A program made the position numbers and the translations under genes. This document shows positions 1 to 5,217 of a DNA stretch of 7,984 nt, piece after piece. Positions within the stretch are counted from its first letter, which is position 1. Each line of letters starts with the position of its first letter. A model generated the notes under the pieces. The model was given only the letters and a program-made list of their open reading frames with translations, was not told where the DNA came from and did not search any database. The stretch comes from HGM10836 sp964430375 (GTDB lineage: Bacteria > Bacillota_I > Bacilli_A > RF39 > UBA660), in contig CAYSEZ010000049.1 of the NCBI GenBank assembly GCA_964430375.1, positions 1 to 7,984 of the forward strand, read 5' to 3'.

Positions 1-734
1 CAAAATATCACTATACATGTTTAAATAGCACAGGAACATGTTCATCTGTATATTACATAACATATTTTGAAGATGATACTTATATATATTATCTAACATT
101 TACAAATGGAGATGATCTAGAAAGTGCAAAAACAAAAATGTTTACTAATACAAATGATAGTACAATAAAAACAGCAATAGATAGTTGGTATAATGAAAAC
201 TTAACAAGTTATACAAATTATTTAGAGAATACAATCTTCTGTAATGATAGGTCAGATGCAACAAGTGATGTTTATAGCGGTCCTTTAGCAAGTAAAGATA
301 CAAATAGTACAGGATCCTCATATTTTAAAAGTTATGAAAATACAAGAAACGGAACACCAAGTCTAGAATGCACAAATCAGAATGATAGATTTAGTTTAAG
401 CACAAATAATGGAGGAACAAGTGAATATGGAAATAATGCATTAACATATCCAGTAGGACTACTAAGATTAGATGAAGAAGAACTAGCAGGAGCACAATGG
501 GGTACTAACAATAGTAATTATTATCTATACACAGGACAATATTATTGGGTTCTTTCCCCTGCTTTGTGGTCCGGCGATAGTGCTTTCAGTGGCTATGCGT
601 ATGGCGATGGCGTCGCGTACTGGTACAACACGTCTTACAGTCTCGGCGTAAGACCTGTTATCTCTCTAAAACTAGGCACAACATTTACTGGAGGAACCGG
701 AACTACTTCTGATCCATACATCGTAACAGAATAA
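1..734 (+). CDS. Surface-type protein with C-type-lectin-like C-terminus, 5'-truncated by window edge
   Basis: The frame is open from the first complete codon at position 3 with no stop, so the gene starts upstream of the window; the in-frame ATG at 138 is an internal Met without a Shine-Dalgarno site. About 243 residues are visible. They are rich in Asn, Thr, Ser and Tyr, as in exported adhesin-like proteins, and end in YYWVLSP, then a Gly/Ser/Tyr/Trp-rich stretch, then SLGVRPVISLK and DPYIVTE. The W-x-LSP ... GVRPVISL layout is one I associate with formylglycine-generating-enzyme / C-type-lectin-like domains (DUF6273-like) found in large paralogous surface families of gut Firmicutes and in DGR target proteins. 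That assignment is from memory of the family, not a search. The last part (540-665) has foreign base composition; see the separate entry. A hairpin terminator follows directly. No signal peptide or anchor can be judged because the N-terminus is missing. Reading frame: confident; function: tentative. Confidence 0.75.
   Translation, partial: KYHYTCLNSTGTCSSVYYITYFEDDTYIYYLTFTNGDDLESAKTKMFTNTNDSTIKTAIDSWYNENLTSYTNYLENTIFCNDRSDATSDVYSGPLASKDTNSTGSSYFKSYENTRNGTPSLECTNQNDRFSLSTNNGGTSEYGNNALTYPVGLLRLDEEELAGAQWGTNNSNYYLYTGQYYWVLSPALWSGDSAFSGYAYGDGVAYWYNTSYSLGVRPVISLKLGTTFTGGTGTTSDPYIVTE
540..665 (+). other. Candidate DGR-like variable region / exchangeable cassette at the 3' end of the surface gene
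   Basis: Hand counting gives 62 G/C in 541-660 (about 52%) against 40 G/C in 421-540 (about 33%). From the TAT codon at 540 to the GGC at 645, none of 36 consecutive codons ends in A, whereas 22 of the 36 preceding codons do. Nearly all codons in the segment end in C or T, with a few in G, and the residues are the Ser/Gly/Tyr/Asp/Trp/Ala/Asn mix typical of binding loops. In DGRs, adenines of a template repeat are randomised and the template avoids A at third positions (AAY codons), which leaves this signature; the conserved GVRPVISL that follows would act as the fixed end. No reverse transcriptase, accessory gene or template repeat is visible here. The alternative is gene conversion from a paralogous cassette. 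Confidence 0.45.
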
Positions 735-739
735 AAAAT

Positions 740-783
740 AAATATGGTGTGTAAATCATAAATTTATGCATCATATTTTTTTT
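740..783 (+). terminator. Rho-independent terminator after the surface gene
   Basis: The arms AAATATGGTG (740-749) and CATCATATTT (769-778) pair over ten positions with one G-T wobble, and the AT-rich interior can extend the stem. A run of eight T follows at 776-783. It lies 6 bp after the stop codon and separates the surface gene from the cdaA operon. Confidence 0.75.
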
Positions 784-832
784 ACAAAATTATTCCCTTA
801 TAAAATAAAGAAAAATCCCCTATCTTAAATAT

Positions 833-868
833 AACTTCCAAAATTAATATTGAAGAACTTCCAAAATT
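833..868 (+). repeat. Pair of 13-bp direct repeats around the distal cdaA promoter
   Basis: AACTTCCAAAATT occurs identically at 833-845 and 856-868, a 23-bp period (about two helical turns). The second copy lies inside the spacer of the distal promoter and the first lies just upstream of its -35 box, the geometry expected of a two-site operator. The regulator is unknown. Confidence 0.55.
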
Positions 869-878
869 GTAGTATACT
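850..878 (+). promoter_or_regulatory. Putative distal sigma-A promoter of cdaA-cdaR
   Basis: TTGAAG (850-855) and TATACT (873-878) are separated by exactly 17 bp. The promoter points toward cdaA, and the spacer contains one copy of the 13-bp direct repeat, so repression or activation by a repeat-binding protein is plausible. Confidence 0.5.
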
Positions 879-900
879 TTAAATAAGCAAAAGGGGTAAT

Positions 901-928
901 TTGAAAAAAAATATAAATATGATATAAT
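901..928 (+). promoter_or_regulatory. Putative proximal sigma-A promoter of cdaA-cdaR
   Basis: TTGAAA (901-906) and a consensus TATAAT (923-928) are separated by 16 bp. Transcription would start near 935, leaving about a 25-nt leader that contains the GGAGG ribosome binding site at 947-951. Confidence 0.65.
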
Positions 929-960
929 AGAATACATAACTAATTTGGAGGTTAATTAAT

Positions 961-1779
961 ATGAGTTTTGATTCAGTTATAGATATACTAAGAAATATCT
1001 TAGATATAGCTATCGTATGGGCAATTTTTTATGCCGTATTAAAAAATATAAAAAACAATGTAAAATTATCATTACTATTTAAAGGAATACTCTTAATAGT
1101 AATTCTAAAACTAATCGCAGACAAATTATTAGGTTTAGTCACAGTAGGACTTATCCTAGAATATGTAATTATGTGGGGACCACTTGCATTAATTATAATA
1201 TTTCAACCAGAAATAAGAAACATACTAGAACAACTAGGACGTACCCAGTTACTAGGTAGACACAAAGTTCTAACTGTAGATGAAAGAGAACGTCTAGTAT
1301 ATGAAGTAATAAATGCTATAGAATATATGAGAAAATCAAGAATTGGAGCACTTATCGTAATAGAAAGAGATGTATCACTTCAAGACTACATCGGTAAATC
1401 AACAAACCTATATGCAGACTTATCAAGTGAACTTTTAATATCAATCTTTTTCCCAAACAACCCACTTCACGATGGTGGTGTAATAATTCAAGGAGACAAA
1501 ATAAGTTGTGCCGGAGCAGTTTTTCCAACTAGTAACAGCTTAAAAATAAATAAAAGACTAGGAACAAGACACCGTGCAGCACTAGGTATTACCGAAGAAA
1601 CAGATGCAATTGCTCTAGTAGTATCAGAAGAAACAGGAAGAGTATCAATTGCAATCAAAGGAGAACTATACTATAACATAACAATAGATGACGCAAGAAT
1701 TCTCCTTATAGATGAATTAAGACCAAAAGCAGATGACTTTGAAGAAGAATATAACGAGGAGGATATATATAATGAGTAA
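961..1779 (+). CDS. cdaA: Diadenylate cyclase CdaA (membrane-bound c-di-AMP synthase)
   Basis: CdaA condenses two ATP into cyclic di-AMP, the second messenger controlling potassium and osmolyte transport and cell-wall homeostasis in Gram-positives. The 272-residue length matches the family. Three hydrophobic segments at about residues 11-29, 37-55 and 60-81 anchor it in the membrane, followed by FQPEIRNILEQLGR, a CdaA signature. The DAC domain spans about 105-250: PLHDGG at 168-173 carries the catalytic Asp171, GTRHRAALG at 201-209 binds nucleotide phosphates, and SEETG at 222-226 is also conserved. The usual DGA reads DGG here, a conservative change that I do not expect to abolish activity. 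The ATG has GGAGG at 947-951, 9 nt upstream. The stop codon overlaps the cdaR start by 8 bp, indicating translational coupling. The acidic C-terminal tail (EEEYNEEDIYNE) partly encodes the cdaR ribosome binding site. Confidence 0.96.
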   Translation: MSFDSVIDILRNILDIAIVWAIFYAVLKNIKNNVKLSLLFKGILLIVILKLIADKLLGLVTVGLILEYVIMWGPLALIIIFQPEIRNILEQLGRTQLLGRHKVLTVDERERLVYEVINAIEYMRKSRIGALIVIERDVSLQDYIGKSTNLYADLSSELLISIFFPNNPLHDGGVIIQGDKISCAGAVFPTSNSLKINKRLGTRHRAALGITEETDAIALVVSEETGRVSIAIKGELYYNITIDDARILLIDELRPKADDFEEEYNEEDIYNE

Positions 1780-3172
1780 GAAAAATTCCTCAAAAAAACC
1801 AAAAATAAAATTATGGAAAAAAATAGGAAGAGCACTTTTTAATTTCTTTAGTGCTATATATAGAGTAATAGATAAAATAATAATTACTCCAGTAGCAAAA
1901 GTATTAATGTTCTTTTCAAAAATACTAAAATCAAATAACAAACCACTTGATAGATTATTAAATAACAAAATAGTATTAATAATAATATCACTAGTTCTAG
2001 CATTCACTGCATACTTTCTAATAGATGATTCAACAGAAATAATGATGAATAGTTCAGCAGAAATACTATATAAACAACCAGTAACAGCACTTTATAATGA
2101 AGAAGCCTATGTAGTCGAAGGGCTTCCAGAAACAGTAGATATTATGCTTATAGGAAGAAGATCTGACCTATACCTTGCAAAACAATACCCAGCCGAAGAT
2201 GTAGTCGCAGATTTACGTGACCTAAAACCAGGAAGTCATAAAATAACCCTAAAATATAGTGGTTCAGTCTCATCAGTAGAATACAAACTAATGCCAGAAA
2301 ACGCAACTATAATGATATATGAAAAAGTCGCAGAATCAAGAACAATAAATAAAGAAATACTAAATGAAAACAAACTAAATAACAAATACACAATATCAAA
2401 CATTTCATTTAGTAGAGAAGAAGCCTACGTAAAAGGAGCATCATACAAACTAGAAGAAGTAGCAATAGTAAAAGCCCTAGTAGACGTATCAGAAATAGCA
2501 AGTCCAGATATCGGAACAACAACCCTAAAAGATATCCCACTTGCCGCATACAATAGTAAAGGAGAAAAACTAGACGTAGAAATAGTACCTGCAACAATAG
2601 ATGCAACAATAGAAATAAAATCTCCTAAAAAAGAAGTACCATTAAAAGTAATCCCAGAAGGAGATGTAGTCTTTGGTAAATCAATAGGTAATATAACATT
2701 AAGTGAAAACAAAGCAACCATCTATGGAGATGAAGAAACACTCGCAGGAATAACATACTTACCAGTAAAAATAAATGTTGAAGGTATATCTAGCACAACA
2801 GAATACAATGTTAACATCTCTAAACCAAGTGGCATTAAAGAAATAAGTGTAAGTGCAGTAAAAGTAAAAGTAACCCTAGAAACAACAACAGAAAAAATAG
2901 TAGAAAACGTAAGTATTGCAACAAAGAACCTAGGTGAAGGACTAACTGCCCAAGCAGCATCTTCAAAAGACAATGCAATAGATGTAATAGTAAAAGGTTC
3001 TGAAACAAACCTAAAAGCCATAACTAGCGACAACATTTCAGCATATGTTGACTTACAAGGCAAAGGTGTCGGAACATATGAGGTTGAAGTAAAAGTAACA
3101 GGTGATGACCTAAAACTAACATATCAGCCTAAAACAACAACAGTTACAATTAAAATAAAAAAAGCAAACTAA
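1772..3172 (+). CDS. cdaR: CdaR / YbbR-domain protein, membrane regulator of CdaA
   Basis: CdaR binds CdaA through the membrane and modulates c-di-AMP production; the cdaA-cdaR pairing is conserved in Firmicutes. The ATG at 1772 is preferred because GAGGAGG (1756-1762) lies 9 nt upstream; an in-frame ATG at 1733 lacks a good site and would overlap cdaA much further. The product has 466 residues: a Lys-rich cytoplasmic N-terminus of about 65 residues with amphipathic stretches, one transmembrane helix at about 66-84 (KIVLIIISLVLAFTAYFLI), then an extracytoplasmic region with about four YbbR-type beta repeats starting near 105, 190, 285 and 375. The recurring pattern is PVTALYNEEAYVVEGLPETVDIM-like strands ending in a conserved V-hydrophobic-I strand (IMIYEK, ATIEIK, VKVTLE, VTIKIK). 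The N-terminal extension before the helix is longer than I expect for CdaR. glmM, which often follows as the third gene, is absent: the operon ends at a hairpin. Confidence 0.93.
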   Translation: MSKKNSSKKPKIKLWKKIGRALFNFFSAIYRVIDKIIITPVAKVLMFFSKILKSNNKPLDRLLNNKIVLIIISLVLAFTAYFLIDDSTEIMMNSSAEILYKQPVTALYNEEAYVVEGLPETVDIMLIGRRSDLYLAKQYPAEDVVADLRDLKPGSHKITLKYSGSVSSVEYKLMPENATIMIYEKVAESRTINKEILNENKLNNKYTISNISFSREEAYVKGASYKLEEVAIVKALVDVSEIASPDIGTTTLKDIPLAAYNSKGEKLDVEIVPATIDATIEIKSPKKEVPLKVIPEGDVVFGKSIGNITLSENKATIYGDEETLAGITYLPVKINVEGISSTTEYNVNISKPSGIKEISVSAVKVKVTLETTTEKIVENVSIATKNLGEGLTAQAASSKDNAIDVIVKGSETNLKAITSDNISAYVDLQGKGVGTYEVEVKVTGDDLKLTYQPKTTTVTIKIKKAN

Positions 3173-3195
3173 AAGCGTCCCAAAAGGCGCTTTTT
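3171..3195. terminator. Bidirectional terminator between cdaR and the DUF378 gene
   Basis: AAAAGCGTC (3171-3179) pairs with GGCGCTTTT (3186-3194), nine pairs including one T-G wobble, around a six-base loop. T follows on the plus strand (3191-3195), and the four A at the 5' side give a short U run for the opposite strand. The hairpin overlaps the cdaR stop and touches the stop of the convergent gene, so it probably serves both. Confidence 0.8.
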
Positions 3196-3394
3196 ACTTT
3201 ATATCAACATCACTAACTAGTAGTCCAATATTAATAAGACCCGCAATACATACAAGAATATAGATTAAACTTTCAAAAAAAGTACCATCTCCAAAAATAA
3301 AACTAACAAGATTAAAATCAAATATTCCTATAAGTCCCCAGTTAATCGCACCAATAATTGTAAGAACAAGTGCAACTTTCTGTAATGTTACCAT
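3194..3394 (-). CDS. DUF378 family small membrane protein (YuzA-like)
   Basis: The 66-residue product carries the DUF378 signature: a hydrophobic helix (about residues 6-24) with GAINWGLIGIF and a following FNLVSFIFG, then a second helix at about 41-61 (SLIYILVCIAGLINIGLLV). It is predicted to be a two-helix membrane hairpin; the family's function is unknown to me. I place the start at the ATG complementary to 3392-3394 because TAAAGGAGGG (complement of 3401-3410) lies 6 nt upstream. A farther upstream in-frame ATG at 3418 would put that ribosome binding site inside the gene. It is transcribed convergently with cdaA-cdaR and divergently from the lipoprotein gene. No cysteine or catalytic motif is present. 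Confidence 0.88.
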   Translation of the reverse strand: MVTLQKVALVLTIIGAINWGLIGIFDFNLVSFIFGDGTFFESLIYILVCIAGLINIGLLVSDVDIK

Positions 3395-3444
3395 ATTTTT
3401 CCCTCCTTTATATTTCAATAATTATAATAACCAAAAAAAATAAA

Positions 3445-3472
3445 AATATACCAGGAATAAAAACAAAACAAA
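3445..3472 (-). promoter_or_regulatory. Possible extended -10 promoter for the DUF378 gene
   Basis: Read on the minus strand, TGGTATATT (complement of 3445-3453) is an extended -10 like the TGGTATAGT of the rRNA promoters in this window. A weak TTTGTT (complement of 3467-3472) lies 16 bp upstream. Transcription would start near 3437. An alternative -10, TATAAT, is the complement of 3421-3426 but has no clear -35. Confidence 0.35.
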
Positions 3473-3476
3473 CTAG

Positions 3477-3482
3477 TATAAT
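3477..3482 (+). promoter_or_regulatory. Possible -10 box for the lipoprotein gene
   Basis: A consensus TATAAT sits 16 nt before AGAGGTGG (3498-3505), the ribosome binding site of the gene at 3509. No recognisable -35 lies 16-18 bp upstream, so this is a -10 match only. It lies in the 114-bp divergent intergenic region. Confidence 0.35.
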
Positions 3483-3508
3483 TAAATGAAATCAAAAAGA
3501 GGTGGAAA

Positions 3509-4588
3509 ATGAAAAAAATAATATTAACAATAATGTTAATAACAACGCTATTTATCACAACAGGATGTGGTAAAAAAAGTGAAGAAGAAATAAAAAATAC
3601 CTTCACAAAAGAAGTAGAAAAACTAAACAGTTATTACCTAGAAGGAACAATGTCCTTAATGAATAACGATGATGTTTACAATTATGATGTAAAAGTAAGT
3701 TACAAAAAAGAAAATAACTACAAAGTATCACTAATTAACAAAAACAATAACTATGAACAAATAATACTAAGAAACGATGAAGGAGTTTACGTAATAACAC
3801 CATCATTAAACAAAAGCTTTAAATTCCAAAGTAATTGGCCAGACAACAACTCACAAAGTTACTTACTAAATTCCGTAGCAAATGACCTAAAAAATGCAAA
3901 AACAACTGAATTTGAACTAAAAGATGACAATTACATATATAAAATAGATGCAACTTACAAAAATAATCCTAATATAACAAGCCAAAATATTACCCTAGAT
4001 AAAGATGGAAACCTAAAAAAAGTCGAAGTACAAGATAAAAACGGTATTTCACATATAACTTTTGAAATAACAAAACTAGATAAAAAACCAACATTTAATA
4101 ATGAATACTTCGCATTAGATGAAGTAACCAAAGACTTTACTATAGAAAATAAAGATAAAAAAGATGAAACAAAAGATGATACAAAACAAGAAACAAATAA
4201 CGAAACAAATAACGAAACAGAAAAAGACCAAAACGTCGCATCAATAGATGAAACACTTTTCCCATTATATATTCCAGAAAACACATCACTATCAAATAGA
4301 GAAGTAATAGAAATAGAAGGTGGAGAAAGAGTTATAATGACCTTTGCAGGAGATAATCCATTTATGCTAGTTCAAGAAACAGTATCAAAAGAAGAAGAAC
4401 TAACAATTATCCCAACATATGGAGAACCATACTTACTAATAGATACAGTAGGATCACTAACAGATATGTCATACACTTGGACAAGCAACGGTATAGAATA
4501 CTACATAGTCTCAGACGTATTAAACCAAAATGAAATACTAGAAATAGCAAAATCAATTGGTGTAGTAGCAACCATAAATGAAAAATAA
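3509..4588 (+). CDS. Lipoprotein with LolA-like domain and C-terminal DUF4367-like domain (YdcC/GerS-like)
   Basis: The 359-residue product begins with a lipoprotein signal peptide: MKKIILTIMLITTLFITTGC, with Cys20 as the predicted lipidated residue (TTGC is a relaxed lipobox). Residues about 27-205 are beta-rich (LNSYYLEGTMSL, YDVKVSYKKENNYKVSL, VYVITPSLNKSFKFQ, NITLDKDGNLKKVEV, ITFEITKLDKKP), the pattern of the LolA-like antiparallel sheet of Firmicutes YdcC/GerS-type lipoproteins. A charged low-complexity linker (about 211-243, with ETNN repeats) follows. The C-terminal domain (about 249-359: LFPLYIPENTSL, GERVIMTFAG, MSYTWTSNGIEYYIVSD, EILEIAKSIG) resembles DUF4367. It would act outside the membrane; the substrate is unknown, and in spore formers related proteins affect the cortex or sigma signalling. 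AGAGGTGG lies just upstream of the ATG. It is monocistronic between a weak promoter and a strong hairpin. The family assignment comes from pattern recognition. Confidence 0.8.
   Translation: MKKIILTIMLITTLFITTGCGKKSEEEIKNTFTKEVEKLNSYYLEGTMSLMNNDDVYNYDVKVSYKKENNYKVSLINKNNNYEQIILRNDEGVYVITPSLNKSFKFQSNWPDNNSQSYLLNSVANDLKNAKTTEFELKDDNYIYKIDATYKNNPNITSQNITLDKDGNLKKVEVQDKNGISHITFEITKLDKKPTFNNEYFALDEVTKDFTIENKDKKDETKDDTKQETNNETNNETEKDQNVASIDETLFPLYIPENTSLSNREVIEIEGGERVIMTFAGDNPFMLVQETVSKEEELTIIPTYGEPYLLIDTVGSLTDMSYTWTSNGIEYYIVSDVLNQNEILEIAKSIGVVATINEK
4190..4219 (+). repeat. 12-bp tandem repeat (2.5 copies) in the lipoprotein linker
   Basis: The unit GAAACAAATAAC occurs at 4190-4201 and 4202-4213, then GAAACA at 4214-4219. 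It encodes ETNN-ETNN-ET (residues 228-237). The unit is a multiple of three, so gain or loss of copies changes only linker length and keeps the frame. Confidence 0.8.
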
Positions 4589-4594
4589 ATTAAT

Positions 4595-4639
4595 AAAGAA
4601 ATAAAATTTAAAAATAATAAAATAATTTTATTTCTTTTT
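4595..4639 (+). terminator. Rho-independent terminator after the lipoprotein gene
   Basis: AAAGAAATAAAATT (4595-4608) and AATTTTATTTCTTT (4624-4637) form a perfect 14-bp, almost entirely A-T inverted repeat with a 15-nt loop. The 3' arm runs into T-rich sequence (4635-4639, then CTTTT). Confidence 0.75.
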
Positions 4640-4653
4640 CTTTTAAAATAATA

Positions 4654-4659
4654 TATAAT
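4654..4659 (+). promoter_or_regulatory. Possible -10 box for the thioredoxin-like/protease pair
   Basis: TATAAT lies just after the preceding terminator. A -35 would fall in the T-rich 3' arm of that hairpin (TTTCTT at 4631-4636, 17 bp away), a poor match. If used, transcription would start near 4666, immediately before the ribosome binding site. Confidence 0.35.
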
Positions 4660-4679
4660 CTATATAGAGGGTGATAAAA

Positions 4680-5189
4680 ATGTCAAAAAGTAGTAAAAAA
4701 ATACAAAAAAACATAAAAAACAATATAACAAAGAAAAAAGAAGAATATCCAGTAAAAAACCAAATAATGACTTTAGCAAAAGTAATTACTGCTATTCTTA
4801 TAACAAGTTTCTTAATTAGTGTAATAGTATCAATCGCAAATAAAACATACACATTAGATAAAGAAAACCAAAAAATAGAAAATGAAATACTAGCAGGTCA
4901 AACATTTAATAGAAAAGATGAAACATATTATGTAGCATTCTATGAATTTGATAGCGATGAAGACTTAGAAAGCAAAATTTCTAACATAGAAAGCACAAAA
5001 ATATATAAAGTAGACTTAACAAATAAAATGAATAGTGAAATAATAAGTGATACATCTAATAAAAAAGCAACAACAATAGATGAACTACAAATAAATGGTA
5101 CAACACTAATTAAAATTAATGAAAATGAAATAACTGATTATATTGAAGGATATGATAATATAACTACATACCTAAATAATTTAGATTAA
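4680..5189 (+). CDS. Membrane-anchored, cysteine-free thioredoxin-like protein
   Basis: The 169-residue product has a Lys-rich cytoplasmic N-terminus, one transmembrane segment at about 31-53 (TLAKVITAILITSFLISVIVS) and an extracytoplasmic domain. The domain order suggests a thioredoxin-like fold: a hydrophobic strand TYYVAFYEF (82-90) where the CxxC would normally follow, a helix with ESKISNIE, strand IYKVDL (108-113), then INGTTLIKI (138-146) and ITDYIEGYDNITTYLNNL (151-168), which match the last two strands and helix. The protein has no cysteine, so it cannot be a disulfide oxidoreductase; a binding or chaperone role is a guess. I chose the ATG at 4680 over the in-frame GTG at 4671 because GAGGGTG (4667-4673), which includes that GTG, is the ribosome binding site. 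Only 28 bp separate it from the S41 protease gene and no terminator lies between, so the two are probably co-transcribed. Confidence 0.8.
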   Translation: MSKSSKKIQKNIKNNITKKKEEYPVKNQIMTLAKVITAILITSFLISVIVSIANKTYTLDKENQKIENEILAGQTFNRKDETYYVAFYEFDSDEDLESKISNIESTKIYKVDLTNKMNSEIISDTSNKKATTIDELQINGTTLIKINENEITDYIEGYDNITTYLNNLD

Positions 5190-5217
5190 ATAATATAAAG
5201 AATAAATAGGTGAGTAT

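Noticed and set aside
833..868. Two 13-bp repeats as a possible CRISPR remnant
   Set aside because: Units are too short, only two copies exist with a 10-bp gap, and they fit the geometry of a promoter operator; no cas genes are present.
735..960. Search for a DGR template repeat or accessory elements downstream of the candidate variable region
   Set aside because: The stretch is AT-rich, has a terminator, two promoters and the 13-bp repeats, but no second copy of the 540-665 segment and no open frame for a reverse transcriptase.
784..960. Possible c-di-AMP or other riboswitch in the cdaA leader
   Set aside because: From the proximal promoter the leader is only about 25 nt, and I see no conserved structured motif between the distal promoter and the start codon.
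1733..1771. Upstream in-frame ATG of cdaR
   Set aside because: It lacks a ribosome binding site, whereas GAGGAGG sits 9 nt before the ATG at 1772; the extra residues do not resemble the family.
2409..3063. Minus-strand open frames opposite cdaR
   Set aside because: Their predicted products are Leu/Ser/Val-rich low-complexity strings mirroring the codon pattern of cdaR, without ribosome binding sites or domain motifs.
3395..3418. Longer N-terminus for the DUF378 gene on the minus strand
   Set aside because: It would translate the strong TAAAGGAGGG site as coding sequence; the family starts close to the ATG at 3394.
4671..4679. GTG start for the thioredoxin-like gene
   Set aside because: The GTG is part of the ribosome binding site GAGGGTG that serves the ATG at 4680.
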